From: Cordilura impudica
Lineage: Eukaryota > Arthropoda > Insecta > Diptera > Scathophagidae
Length of the DNA stretch: 64,000 nucleotides
Reading direction: 5' to 3'
Assembly: GCA_963682025.1 (NCBI GenBank)
Contig: OY821522.1
Coordinates: 24,962,490-25,026,489 of the forward strand
Within the stretch, counting starts at the first letter, position 1, and every line of letters starts with the position of its first letter. The notes beneath the pieces are model-generated. The model had not been told where the DNA came from, searched no databases, and worked only from the letters and a program-made list of their open reading frames with translations. Below are positions 1 to 11,361 of this stretch, piece by piece. The position numbers and the translations under genes are program-made.

Positions 1-576
1 GATGGAATGCAGTGAAGTAACTTATAATGTTCAAATCAAATCAATCAAATTTTGATGGATCCGGCTTGATGCCGTTGGGAGTAATCAGATGACCAAGATA
101 TATCACTTCTGGTCTCAAAAATTGACATTTATCCTGATTTAGTTTCAAATTATATCTCTTTAGTCTGTCAAAAACCCTCACCAAATGGTGATTATTGTGC
201 TGTATGCTGTAACCGAACACTATGATGTCGTCAACATAGAGAAATGCCTATGATTCAAATCCTGACAGTGCTACTGTTAGCATACGCTGAAAACTGTTTG
301 ACGATATCCTCAATCCAAAAGGTAGTCTCTTAAACTGAAAATGACCATTAGGTGTAGAAAAAGCTGTATATGGTCTGGACTACTGATCTAGCTCAATTTG
401 GTGGAATGAGCTCGTCATATCCAAAGTTGTAAAGTATTTGGCTCTGCCAAGTCTGTCCAAAATGTCATCCAAACGCGTTAATGGAAACTTATCATTCACA
501 ATTTTGTCATTGAGTTTCCTAAAATCCACGACCAATCTCCATTTTCTTTTGTCCGTGTTGGTTGTGATATATTCCC
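1..576 (-). pseudogene. Element B1: reverse transcriptase fragment (mdg1/412-like Ty3/gypsy)
   Basis: Minus-strand reading gives a Ty3/gypsy reverse transcriptase palm: KWRLVVDFRKLND, TTLDMTSSFHQIEL, LPFGL, then YVDD followed by II. It is clearly related to the reverse transcriptase of element B2 (58207-59070), so this is the same family, here called B1. Stop codons interrupt it, for example directly after HQIELDQ near 380. The fragment runs off the left edge, so the rest of pol and the 3' LTR are outside the window. At about 576 the similarity stops at the junction with a Transib-like relic. The corresponding B2 sequence (about 59075-59975: protease and the region before reverse transcriptase) is missing here. 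Non-functional. Confidence 0.85.
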
Positions 577-1735
577 ACACTATAGCAAAATATTAGAAGT
601 TAAAAAAAAATGATATCCTGCAAATATTAAGGTTGATGAACGTTTTAGCAGTGTTGGATTACAAGAATTACTTGATCACACTGTTTCAAGAATTTTTCAA
701 ACAAAAACAAAAAGTGAGATTGATGAGATTCCAAATGAGTTGAATTTAATAAGTAAATGGGGGTGTGATGGATCATCAGGGCACAGTGAATATCATCAAC
801 GTTTCACCGATGAAAATGTTTCTGATAAAAATATGTTTTTAACATCTCTTGTTCCGTTAAAGTTAACTGATCTTTACAATGATTTTTATTTGTGTTGGAC
901 AAATTCAGAACCATCTTCAACAAGACTTTGTAGACCTATGAAATTCGAATTTGTGAAAGAAACAGCAGATGTTATTGCCAATGAAGTGAATCGTGTAAAT
1001 ACAGAAATTCAAAACTTAAAAACGACAGAATTCGAAATGTTCAACAAGAAGTTTGCGATATCTCATAGTTTAACTATGACGATGATTGACGGAAAAGTGG
1101 CAACAACAGTCAATAAGAATTGCTCGATGGCTGTTTGTTTCATATGTGGAGCAAAACCTACTGAAATGAATAATTTGGATGCAGTTATCTTGAGAACAAA
1201 TTCAGCTGAAGCATTGAAATTTGGAATTTCGCCGCTACATGCTCGAATAAAATTCATGGAATGTATATTACATATCAGTTATAATAAAAGTTTTAAAGCG
1301 TGGAGGACAAATAAAAACACAAAAGAACAGAAAGAAGCTGTTAAAACAGAAATAAAAAAAAATTCAAATTAGTTCTGGGTTTAAAAGTCGATGTGGTGAA
1401 ACAAGGCATGGGAACAACCAATGATGGTAATGTCTCTAGAAGATTTTTTGAAAATCCAGAAATAACCGCTGACATAACTGGTGTAAATGTAGACTTAATT
1501 CACCGCTTTAAAATTATATTAAATACTATAAATAGTAGTAAAAATATAGATGTTGGTAAATTCCATACGTATTGCATGGACACTGCAAAATTGTATGTAG
1601 AGCTTTATGGCTGGTATTACATGCCTGTCACTGTGCATAAAGTTCTCATTCACGGCAGCAAAATGGTATCTGAGGCTATATTGCCAATAGGTTTGTTTGC
1701 AATTTTTATTTTTGAAAGTATTTTTTTAAATTTTC
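577..1735 (+). pseudogene. Transib-type (RAG1-core-like) DDE transposase relic
   Basis: An open frame starts about 623, without a start codon, and runs to 1372. It shifts frame in the A-run at about 1355-1363 and continues to about 1692. Visible landmarks fit the Transib/RAG1 core: WGCDGSSGHSEY (candidate first catalytic Asp, 767-769), SLTMTMIDGKV (candidate second Asp, 1088-1090), CFIC (zinc pair), SPLHARIKFMECILHISY, then QGMGTTNDGN followed by RRFF, and YGWYYMPVTVHKVLIHG. The frame ends soon after ILPIG, just before the place where the conserved SEEAQEARNK-type block with the third catalytic Glu should lie. No terminal inverted repeats or 5-bp duplication could be found, so both ends are lost. 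It interrupts the B1 retroelement. The Transib assignment rests on recalled family motifs. A more distant RAG1-like family is the alternative. Confidence 0.75.
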
Positions 1736-3038
1736 TGTCCGTGTCATCAATATTCAATCTAACGTAATTTCTAAGGTTCGATGCTATACTGTATATCTTT
1801 ATGGTTTCTACTGTGCTGTTTCCGAAGACTGGGATGTTATCATCTCCGGAATTTGGGAGTTTCCCTGGTTCTGTATCTGATTCACATTACGATATCTTAT
1901 ATTATTGTTATTTCTATTGCTACCTCTTTGTACGTTGTTATTATTATTCCTATAGTTATTAGTGTTGTTTCTATTGTTGTCATAATATGCGTTGTTCCTG
2001 TAGTTGTTATTATTGTTAGTGTTCCTATTATTGTTGTGGTTGCTTCTATTCGTATTGTTTTGGTATGCATCGTCCCTATGTTTCTATTACCAATCCAGTT
2101 ATTGTGTCTTTGGCTATTATTACCATTAATATTCCTATTATTGTTGTTAAAGTTGTTATTATTCCTACGACCACTGTTATTTGTTCCAGAATTGTTGAAT
2201 TGTGCCCTGTTAAATAAAATTTGATTCTGCTTTATTCTCGATTCTGATTTTTCTGCTATCTTTAAAGCGTCCGTAAAAGTTCGTCACCTGACTGGCATCT
2301 ATAGTGGATACCGCCTGAGCATTTTGTAATCCGTTTACGAAAGTGTTATACGCTATTTTACTATTTGTATTCACTATCGCGCTTCTGTTTGCCTCGCCTT
2401 CTTCAGCAATTTGAATTTCATTTAGTTCTGCTATTAAGTTTTCTATCCTGTTGGCAAAACCAGTAATATTATTATCTTTTTGCCTTAGTCCGGTTAGTTC
2501 ATTTAGGATGGTGTTCGAGCTTTTCAATGACTTATATGTTGTTTTTAGAGCTGCTATAAGCTCATCTACCGTAGTGGGTGCATTACTCTGCCTTACTCTA
2601 TTCTGTACCTTACTGTGCATTAAAGACGAATTCTAGGAAAAAAATTTGTTTGTCTTGTGGTATCGTCTGTGCCACTAATTTTAAGTTCGTTACAAATCCT
2701 AACATATCCTCTTTTCTACCAGTGAATGATGGTATCAATTTTGACACTGCAGACAATTCACTTAACTCCATGTTTGTTATTACTATTTCTGGTCTATGCT
2801 CTAAATTATTTTTCTTTTCACTATGTCTTTCCAATAATTCAATTGCTTCTAATTTTAGCTTTTTAAATTTTCCCAAAAATGTTTCGCCAACATCAATGGG
2901 TATTTTATCATCTATAATTGTATCTTCTATATTCTTTTGTAAATTTTCTATCTCTATTCTTTTATGTGAATAAGGTCGGTTTAAAGATTTTCTAGCATTT
3001 GCAATTAATGCTTCTAAAGAATGTATGACATTCTCCAT
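1736..3038 (-). pseudogene. Element B1: broken gag
   Basis: Two overlapping minus-strand frames (2610-3038 and 2210-2620) together match the gag of element B2 at 60049-61308. Shared features are an N-terminus with a SLEALIANARKSL-type helix, an SKLIPSFTG block, then the QNxVRQ...PTTxxxLIxAL capsid block and an NELTGLRQKDN helix. A frameshift near 2620 separates the halves. Beyond 2210 the minus strand is an Asn-rich tail full of AAT/AAC codons (about 1900-2200), as in B2, but the CCHC region present in B2 is missing and frames are broken. The start is the ATG at 3038 (MEN...), matching the MDS start in B2. Similarity to B2 resumes about 1736, where the Transib relic ends. Confidence 0.8.
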
Positions 3039-3402
3039 ATGAACCAATTATTGACAATAATAATGTATTTCTATTTACTTTTCCTTTATTGATATTTATA
3101 TAATTTTGATTCACATATGTATATAAAATATTTTCTTAAAATTATTATATAATTATAATACAAATACAATAAAATTCATTTTCTTTTCATATATATATAT
3201 ATAATAAAAATTTTTTTTTTTGCTTTTGTTTTTCTGTTACAATTTAATTATTGTTGAATTTCAGACATTTATTTTATATATATTTTTTTTTTATTCTTGT
3301 ATTTTTTTTTTGTTTTCAGGAAGTAATGATTTTCTCAAAAGTTTTTTTTTTATATTTTTCTTTAAACTGCATTACGTACTGAATGCCTACGGATTTGTTT
3401 TT
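3039..3402. other. B1 gag leader: AT-rich spacer
   Basis: Between the gag start and ORF-b of element B1 the DNA is AT-rich, with a TA dinucleotide run near 3190-3201 and long T runs. The equivalent interval in B2 (61309-61620) is also AT-rich and about 310 bp long. No gene is seen. Confidence 0.6.
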
Positions 3403-3549
3403 TTACGTATTTTTTAAATATTTTATTATTACTACTATGGTTGTCATAGCACAAATCAGTATTAATACTTCAAAACTAACGCTTACCGCTGTTGGAGCGT
3501 TTACCGTTGCTGTTACTACTTCCTTTATCTTCGTTTGTGTGCTACCCAT
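3403..3549 (-). CDS. Element B1: ORF-b, small membrane protein
   Basis: This 48-residue minus-strand frame starts with MGSTQTK and matches, residue for residue with conservative changes, the 64-residue frame at 61621-61815 in element B2. Glycine 2 with a hydroxyl residue at position 6 fits the N-myristoylation consensus. The APTAVS block is identical in both copies, followed by a strongly hydrophobic segment of about 20 residues (VLILICAMTTIVVII) and a basic end (KYLK). B1 lacks the basic tail found in B2. It lies between the gag leader and the errantivirus A insertion, which now separates it from ORF-a (14565-14948). Function is unknown. A small membrane-anchored accessory protein of the retroelement is an inference. 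Confidence 0.6.
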   Translation of the reverse strand: MGSTQTKIKEVVTATVNAPTAVSVSFEVLILICAMTTIVVIIKYLKNT

Positions 3550-3656
3550 TATTAAAATTTGTTTTAATTCTCGAGAGGAAAAAAAAATGTTATATAACAA
3601 AATTTATTGTTGCACTAATTTAACGTTTATGTCTAACAAACTTCTATTTATATATA

Positions 3657-3906
3657 AGTTTTAATAAAATATTCTTTATTAAATGAATTCCAAAATAGAA
3701 CTAACTATATCATTCACAAAACAAAAATTTATAATTAAAATTAAACCCGTTGAGACTGCCGAACTTGCATTTATTTTTGGTGTCATATATTAGACAAGCA
3801 ACGTCCACAACATTGTTGTCAGCCAAAGCAGTGATCGCTGTGTTGAGCTGACTACTATGCATGTTTAGCTAGGCAACCACCTTGTTGCTGCGCGGATGTG
3901 TTAACT
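3657..3906 (-). repeat. Errantivirus A 3' LTR
   Basis: A 250-bp direct repeat of 14250-14545, starting AGTTTTAATAAAAT and ending GATGTGTTAACT on the plus strand. It lacks a 46-bp internal segment present in the other copy. The env reading frame ends inside it (stop at 3855). On the minus strand a polypurine tract (GAGGGAGG, 3907-3914) directly precedes it. Confidence 0.9.
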
Positions 3907-5346
3907 CCTCCCTCGTTTAAGTGAAGGACTTCCTCGGACTTCCTGAGTCCATCAATTAAATCCTGAATGTTGTGTTGGCGCCGAGCCCTCTGATGTTTTT
4001 TGTAAAGCTTGAACGAGGTGTAGCAAAGGACCAAAAAGGTAATCGCGACCAACCCAGATATCAAAGCCCATTTTATCAGTCCCTTTCCAATCTCGTTAAT
4101 ATACTGGGAATTTTCCATACTCAGCCTTTTTAAGTATGGTAAGCTCAGTATTTCCTGATGGCTTGTTATGTTGAGAAGCGTTGACAATGCTGGGCCTGGA
4201 GACTTCTTTACATAGTTCTTCAGGTTCTGATATAAGGAGTCGTTGACCCTGACCTCGTCGTCAAACGTGAGAAGATACGTTCCCGTCACAATCTGCTCGT
4301 GGGCACCGCTAGTCCTGATTGTAGCGGTTTCATCATTGATAATGATAACGCCATCGTCAATGACTGTCAGAGGTTCAAGATGGCTTGGACGAGTTGTGCA
4401 ATGTGCTATGCCGCCAGAATGAAGTTGCTGTGCGCATGTTATATGAGACAGCTTCCTGCAGAATGTTGTTGTAAGCGTGGCGGTACGATTTCCAATTGAC
4501 ACCATTTGATTACCGCAGTCTGCTATGTTATTTTCATCAGCAAAATCAAGAATGGTATTATTATGCTCAACGGGATATAAGATTATTTTTTTACATACTA
4601 AACCTAGCTTAGTATATTTAATAAGAAAATGCATAAATTTATCATTCAATAGGACCCTAACATTTGCTATTTCCATTAGATCAGTTATGGTTATACCGGT
4701 AGAGCGCTCAGTGATTGTTTTATTTAAATCATTAGAATCAAGAATTGCTGGGTTTATTATTCCAATCTTTGCAAGGGTGACCGACAACATTAATGTTTCC
4801 AGCTCTGAAATTAGGATTCTATCTCTTGCGAGTAGTGTTTCATAAAGGTGACCAGTATCAATCTGTTTAGTTTTTGAATCCCTAATAATTGCGTTGACTG
4901 TCTCTGATAATTTATTAATTTGTTCTTGTGCCTGAGTATTTATAACCACTTGCCTATTAGCGGACTCAATAAGTTGCTGTTGTTTAAATTTTAGCTGCTC
5001 AAAGTCGTCAAAGTCAGGGGTTCCGGTGACCACCTTTAGAGCAGTTCATAAGATGTTCATGCTTCTGCCATATCTGTGGTGGATGTTTACTGTTTCCAAA
5101 AGCGTATTGATATGACCTATGTCGGCGTCAAGTATTTTTCTCATGTGTGACTGGGGAAAATGGTTCGTCAACAACTTGGTTTCTTCTGCCATTTCTGAAT
5201 ACATGGTAAGGTTTGATGAGTGCCGCAAATATTCATATCCCTGCCATATTACTACGTCACCATCTGTCAGTGGTATGTAGTCTGAATTCGAATAGTCGGT
5301 CAGCTTGGCGGTTGTTGTCGCGACAAGAAACAGCGCAATCAAAATC
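3855..5346 (-). pseudogene. env: Errantivirus A env exon, interrupted
   Basis: Minus-strand frames 5046-5346 and 3855-5033 together form an errantivirus envelope glycoprotein of the class related to baculovirus F proteins. Visible parts are a hydrophobic signal-peptide-like start, a basic RYGR site where the related element D has a furin-type RNKR, N-glycosylation sites (NRT, NDS, NIT), and a C-terminal membrane segment (WALISGLVAITFLVL) with a basic cytoplasmic tail. A lesion at 5034-5045 stops the frame just after the cleavage-site region. There is no ATG at the beginning. A good 3' splice site (TTTTTCATTTAG, exon from 5346) fits the spliced env mRNAs known in this group. The C-terminus is encoded within the LTR. 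Confidence 0.8.
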
Positions 5347-5374
5347 CTAAATGAAAAAGCATAAATTAAGAAAC

Positions 5375-6030
5375 TTATCTTAAATTGTCCTTATGGACCG
5401 CCCTCCCTTTTATTAGAACCGTCGTTCCCAGATCAGCTTCTATTTCTTCCTCTATATATAGAGGTGTTAGTTTATTTCCCAATCTCCTGTTTGTTTTTAC
5501 AAGTACTTTGTCACCCCTTTGGAAGGTTCTATTCTGTCTTGTCTCATTCAGTCTTTGCATTTGAACGTCCAGGGCCCTATTTACCCTTTCCCTAATCTCT
5601 GCCTCGAATTCCGGCGGGAATGCATGGACTATGTCAATGGGCCGTTTTTTTGTCACCGAGTGGATAGTCTTGTTGTACTCTATTGTCGCTTGAAGTATTA
5701 GCTCGACTGTGTCATTTAAGTTTCTTTCGAAACATCTTGCAATTTCCGCAAGAGTACTATGAAATCTTTCCACCTGCCCTTCGACGTGCTGTGGAGCGGT
5801 GGCGCATTTACAATTTGCACGTCAAAGCGATTTAATAAGAGAGACCGAATCGTAAAAATTCATTAACTGTAAGATTGGTGGTTCTATATCTACTATTGAT
5901 CTAGAGTCAATGGGTTGAACAATCGCGAATTTTGAAAACTTGTCAATACAGGTTAGAAAAAATTTTTTATCTGTGGAATATATGTCGATATGTAATATTT
6001 CGCCTACGTGAGAAGGAATGTGTAGAAGGA
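5375..6030 (-). pseudogene. pol: Errantivirus A integrase remnant
   Basis: Minus-strand translation gives the start of the catalytic core (EILHIDIYSTDKKFFLT then CIDKFSKF, first Asp) about 5930-6000. From 5375 to 5790 there is the second half of the core, with GQVERFHSTL (catalytic Glu) and the C-terminal domain. The N-terminal HHCC zinc domain is absent: the frame passes from the end of RNase H almost directly into the core. The block that should carry the second catalytic Asp is also missing, with frameshifts near 5800-5860. Compared with errantivirus D integrase this copy is clearly inactive. Confidence 0.8.
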
Positions 6031-7529
6031 ATTGTGTAGGTCAGGGATTGTTCAGTGTGTATTGTTGCACGGTCAGACTGTGCCTCCTCTTCAAGAGCAT
6101 GAATGTTTTGCCGCGATAGAGCATCCGCGACGAAATTTTCCTTTCCAGGCTTATAGAAAATATGTGCGTTATGCTCGTCTATAAATGCCTTCCATCGTTT
6201 TATTTTCGCGTTTGAGTTTCGATCCGAAACTGCGAACGTAAGTGGCTGATGGTCAGTGTAAATATTCAAATTCCTTACACCATACAGATAGTTCCTGAGA
6301 CATTTCAAAGCACAAACTATAGCAAGTAACTCTCGCTCGTTGGTTGCAAAATTTAATTCGGAATCTTTCAGGGTTCTGGATATCATGGTAATCGATTTTC
6401 CGTCCTGCGACAAGACCGCCCCAATACCCAAAGAAGAAGCGTCCGTATTCAGGTCAAATGACTTATTGTAATCCGGATAGAGCAACAAGACATCTTCAGA
6501 TGTGAGAACCCTTTTCAACTTTTCAAATGCCTGGTACTGTTCCTCGTTAAGGCGCACTGGTATTTTCTTTGACCGGGTAGCGCTCACATTGCCGTTCTCC
6601 CCTTTTAGTATGTTAGTCAGTGGTCTGGCTACAGATGCAAAATCCTTGATAAAACACCTGCAATAACTTGCCAAGCCCAAGAAGGAACGAACATTAAATA
6701 GTGTGGTGGGCCGCTCGTAGTTTTTAATCGTCTCTATTTTGCTAGGACTCGTTGTAATACCCTTTTCGCATACCACAAAACCCAGATACTCAACCTGTTT
6801 TTTAAAAAAATTTGACTTCTCGCGTGAAACTCTCATGTTAGCTTCATTTAACCTATCCAGCACCCATGCTATATGCTCAACATGCCCCTCCATACTCTCC
6901 GAGAAGATGATCACATCATCAACATAAACATAGCATGATTTCCCTATTTGATCTCGCAGCACGTCATCTATTGCTCTTTGAAAAATACTAGGCGCGTTCT
7001 TCAGCCCAAAGGGGAGCCTACAAAACTCGTATTTTCCATTGCCCACCGAAAATGCTGTTTTTTCCCTATCCTTTTCAGCCAACAAAATTTGGTGAAATCC
7101 TGATTTCAAGTCAAGGGTTGTGAAAAACTTAGCCTTCCCGAGATTTGATAGAATAGCCACAATATTTGGTATCGGATATTTGTCATCTATGGTCTTTGAA
7201 TTCAACTTTCTAAAATCTATTACCAAACGCTTCTTTGCATTTCCCTGTGCGTCCGTACCTTTCTTGTCAACCACCCATACTGGGTTATTTTACGGTGACC
7301 TGGATGGTCGAATTATGCCGTCTTTAAGCATACTTCGCATTTCGGAATTTACAAAGTCTGATACACCCATCGGGTAAGGGTATAATTTAGAATATATCGG
7401 GTCCTCATCTTCTGTGCGAATGGTAGCAACAATCCTGGTATTAAAAGGGAGTGCCTCGTTTGGGTCCGCAAAAACACCGATTTGTTGTTTTATCATTTTC
7501 TGAAATTGTTTTTCAATTTGCTGGGGTAC
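5967..7529 (-). pseudogene. pol: Errantivirus A reverse transcriptase-RNase H
   Basis: The minus-strand frame carries the reverse transcriptase N-terminus (VPQQIEKQFQKM... IYSKLYPYPMG, 7290-7529), then KRLVIDFRKLN, FFTTLDLKSGFHQI, LPFGLKNAPSIFQR and the catalytic YVDD (about residue 117 of the 5967-7274 frame). RNase H follows with LNTDASSLGIGAVLSQ, NERELLAI and YTDHQPL. A single nonsense codon near 7288-7290 replaces the residue after RPSRSP, where errantivirus D has Tyr. The frame is also lost at the 3' end at the integrase junction. The N-terminal side is cut off from the protease by the CR1 insertion at 7530. Confidence 0.88.
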
Positions 7530-7635
7530 TTTTTTTATTTATTTATTTATTTATTCGTATATTGGTCTATGGAATTAATCCTTACAGACTATTTACAAAG
7601 AAAAATTTTTAAAATTAATTTTAGTACATAGATAT

Positions 7636-10530
7636 TCATGAATTTAGAAAGCATATTATTTTACTTTTAATTAGATTAGTATTTAATGAGAAATCAATAA
7701 ATCTATAAAGTTCATTAAATTGAATACACATTCTCCTGAGAGGGTCTGAATTTGCATAATTAGCTCTATAGAACTGTACAGATAAAGGTGAGAAGTAACG
7801 TGTTGGTCGTTGAGGAATGTTGAATGATATATTGTTAATCAAAAACCCGGAACAAACATCACCATTAATTATATTAAGAAGAAATGAAACATTTAGCATA
7901 GTTCTCCGGCTTTTTAAAGTTAGTAGCTTAATAAGGGCAAGTCTGCTGGTATAGGATGGAAGATTACTTGGATTGAAGTTTAATCTCCGAAGACAAAACA
8001 AAAGGAATTGTTTCTGCACAGATTCCAGACTGTCGGCATGAATTTGGTAGATTGGGTCCCAAATTATAGAAGCATATTCCAGTATAGGTCTCACAAGTGA
8101 CGTATAAAAAGTTTTGGTGACATAGGGATCATTAAACTCTTTAGCCCAACGTTTTATGAAACCAAGTACACCTCTGGCTTTGTTGACAGTAATTGTTATA
8201 TGAGGAACAAAGGTCAGTTTATGATCCAATAAAACACCAAGATCTATAAAGTTATCTACTTTATCGAGACAATAATCACCCAGCATATAGTTGACAGATA
8301 TCGGCCTCTTTCTGACGAAACGCATATGTTTACACTTTTTAAGGTTTAGCTCCATTAAATTTAAATTACACCAAGAATAAAATGAATTCAAATCATTTTG
8401 GAGAAAAACATGATCAGAGTGTTGATTATAACAGAAGAAAATTTTGACATCATCCGCATACATCAAGATGTTTGAATAACATTCGGAAGATCGTTTATAA
8501 ACAAAGAAAAAAGAAGCGGTCCAAGATGGCTGCCTTGTGGTACTCCCGACATTACATCTATCGGCTTTGAAGTAACATTTTTAAAACATACTTTTTGTGT
8601 TCTATTGGTTAAATAAGAATATATCCACTTTGCGCAAAGATTTGAAAATCCCATCATATGTAATTTCTTAAGAAGAAGCTTATGATTGACTTTATCAAAA
8701 GCCTTGCTGAAGTCAGTATAAATTGCATCTGTTTGTTTGCGTTCAAGAAAACCACGGTTGACAATTGTAGTAAATTGTAATAGATTTGTAGAGGTTGAAC
8801 ATCTTTTTTGGAAACCATGTTGGAAGGGAGAAATTAACGTATTTACTTGATGGCATAGATAATCCGTTATAATTTTTTCAAAAATTTTAGGTATAATACT
8901 TAATTTAGCAATTCCACGATAATTAGTAATATCAGCCTTGTTACCAGATTTGAATAGCGGAATAATGAATGAATCCTTCCACATAATGGGAAAATAACCG
9001 TATTTAATTGAGGTATTAAACATGAGTGTTAATGGTACAGCTAAAACTTCAGCACATTTTATTAAAATACAGGACGGAATTTTATCTGGACCACTGTTGC
9101 AGGAAAATTTAAGTTTTTTCAATTCATTAGAAACCACAGATATAGCAAGAGAAGGAATGGATATAATTTGAGTAGCAGTCAGTGAATATGAGCAGACATT
9201 AGAATCATCAAAAGTTGCATCGGAGTAAGTAGTAGAGAAGAAGTCAGCAAATAAATTGCATACAATAGTATCATCACAGGATTCATTATGTAGAAATTTC
9301 ATAACAGCAGGATAGCCCTTAGTTTTTCTCTTAGAGTTAACAAATTTGTAGAATGACTTCGGATTTCGTTTAAAATTATTTTTCATTTTGTTCAAATAGT
9401 TTAAATAACATGAATTATTCAGAGTATTATATTCGGCACGACAAATGGAGTATTTTCCATGATCAACAAGAGATCCAGTTTTCTTATATTTTTTGTAATA
9501 TTTATCTTTTTTATTCTTGACACTAGCCAGTTTCCTAGTATTCCAAGGTGGTCCAGAAAGGTTTTTCAAAAATTTTTTAGGAACACATGACTCAATAAAA
9601 GAATACATCTTGTTATAGAAAGCTTCAGTCATTTGATCAATGGCACGAGTTGTACCAGTAGATAACGATAATAAATCATGCCTGTTTGTATTATTTATAA
9701 GTTCATTAAACATAGTGTAATTCGTTTGAGCGAAACAAAAAACTTTAACACTTTTTTTAGGTGTGTCTACAAGTCCAGATGGAATGGATATATTTACTTC
9801 AATAGTAGGGTGATATCCATCTTCAGGAATAGAAATAGGGTTTGATCGCTTCGTAAAACATTCAGTAACTTCATTAACAAATATTAAATCCAATAATTTT
9901 GAATGATCATTAAGAATTCCATTTACTTGAAAAAGATGTAAGTCAAAAAAAATATTAAAAAGCTCATCACATTTATCATTTGATTAAGTCGGAACAAAGT
10001 ATTTTTCATCAGGTAAGAACTTCCACGAAATTGAAGGCAAATTGAAATCTCCAAGAACAATAACAGAGTCATCCGGATTAGCAGAACGTAGAACAGATTT
10101 AATAGCTTCTCCATGTGTAATATATAAAGACTGCGGAGACGATGGAGGGATGTATGAGCAAGTAACAAATATTTTTTTATGATTGTGTTTAATTAAAACT
10201 GCAACGAATTCGATGTTTAAAGAGGAATCAATTAATAAAACCTCAGATGATAAGACATTTGAGACAGCAATAAGAACGCCACCGCCATTCATCTTATTGC
10301 AACGGTCACGTCTAAAAATATTATATTTATTACAAAATATTTCAGTATTTAAAAAGGTATGATTAAGCCAAGTTTCAGTAAATACGATAATATGATGACT
10401 TATGTTGAAACTTTCAATATATAAAGTTGACAGTTTAGTTCTCAGACCACGAACATTTTGGTAAACTAATGATATATTTTCACCAGTAAGATCTTTTAGT
10501 TTTTTGGAACGTTTGAATCAGTTTGAGGAA
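7636..10530 (-). pseudogene. CR1 LINE ORF2: endonuclease and reverse transcriptase
   Basis: Minus-strand frames 9984-10530, 8463-9893 and 7636-8466 form one ORF2. The apurinic-like endonuclease shows LVYQNVRGLRTKLSTL, FTETWL, GGGVLIAV and VIVLGDFNLP. Reverse transcriptase shows WKDSFIIPLFKSG, NYRGIAKLSIIPKIFEK, FQHGFQKRCST, YTDFSKAFDKV, GVPQGSHLGPLLF and YADDVKIFF (catalytic Asp pair). An in-frame stop lies at about 9981-9983 and a frameshift at about 8463, directly before the YADD block. The C-terminal region (FIKRWAKEF..., LVRPILEYASIIWDP) is typical of CR1. The 5' end overlaps the end of ORF1. Decayed only slightly. Confidence 0.85.
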
Positions 10531-11319
10531 GGCGGCCAATATTGTTAGAATTTTGTCTAAATATATATTCTCGAACCAATGTATTTTCAGGCCAAAAGCT
10601 ACGATCAATAATACGGTCAAAAAGATCATAAGAAACGGTAATTTTAAAGGAAGTGATAGATCTAGGTTGAGAAAAAACGAACTTATATGTCGAAATTTCT
10701 GCTTGTTCGCCCAACTTAGATCTAACAAAGGCATCGACATCTTCAGCAGTAGTTTCAATCGCTAAACGCGAGATAAAAACAGTTTTTTTTGGAGGAACAG
10801 CTCTCAGCGAAACAATTTGACCAGCATTTATCACAGGACAAGTATTTGTAGAAGGCACAGGTTTATTTAATGGCACTTCAGCAAAGCCCACAGGCAAATC
10901 AGCATTAGTGTTACTGAACTCGTAGGAACAGCAGGAAGATTATCAGATTTATCTTTATTTGTATTTCGTGACGATTTACGACGTTTCGGAGAAGATTGAG
11001 GTGGAGATTTTAAATTATCTAATGATTTATAATCATCAAATAATTTGCCATAACTAGATATAGACATCGATAATTTAGTTACCTTTTCCTGTATATCATT
11101 GAATTCCTTTTGTGTATCATTGAAAAAACGGTAGAAATTCACTCCGATTTTCCGGCATTTATTGCAACACCAATGTAACCCTTTATTATTATATAAAGCA
11201 TCAGCAACTAGTCCAGAAAGACCACTACATTTAGTATGACATAGCTCATGGCACAGCCAACAAGTGATCATTCTTTCCCCATCACCTTTAATGGTACAAT
11301 TATTCATCAAACAAGCCAT
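10496..11319 (-). pseudogene. CR1 LINE ORF1: PHD-finger nucleic-acid-binding protein
   Basis: Frames 10867-11319 and 10496-10897 form ORF1. The start chosen is MACLMNNCTIKGDGERM, because a PHD-type zinc finger follows at once (CWLCHELCHTKCSGL, then HWCCNKC). Next come a helix likely to be a coiled coil (FFNDTQKEFNDIQEKVTKL), a basic Ser/Arg/Lys stretch, and a C-terminal RRM-like region (KTVFISRLAIETTAEDV). A one-base frameshift near 10905 splits it. PHD-containing ORF1 proteins are known in CR1-type elements and act as chaperones or chromatin-binding parts of the retrotransposition particle. Confidence 0.75.
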
Positions 11320-11361
11320 TATTATTATTAGCAATGTGGTAACACTTATTGTATTTAACAA

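Noticed and set aside
577..600. CACTATAG near the Transib relic as its terminal inverted repeat
   Set aside because: Only a weak match to the CACWATG-type end, no partner on the other side and no 5-bp duplication.
1781..2224. Long plus-strand frame rich in Ile, Val and Leu that looks like a membrane protein
   Set aside because: It is the reverse strand of the Asn-rich gag tail of element B1 (AAT/AAC runs read as ATT/GTT). The same artefact appears at 60094-60495 opposite B2 gag.
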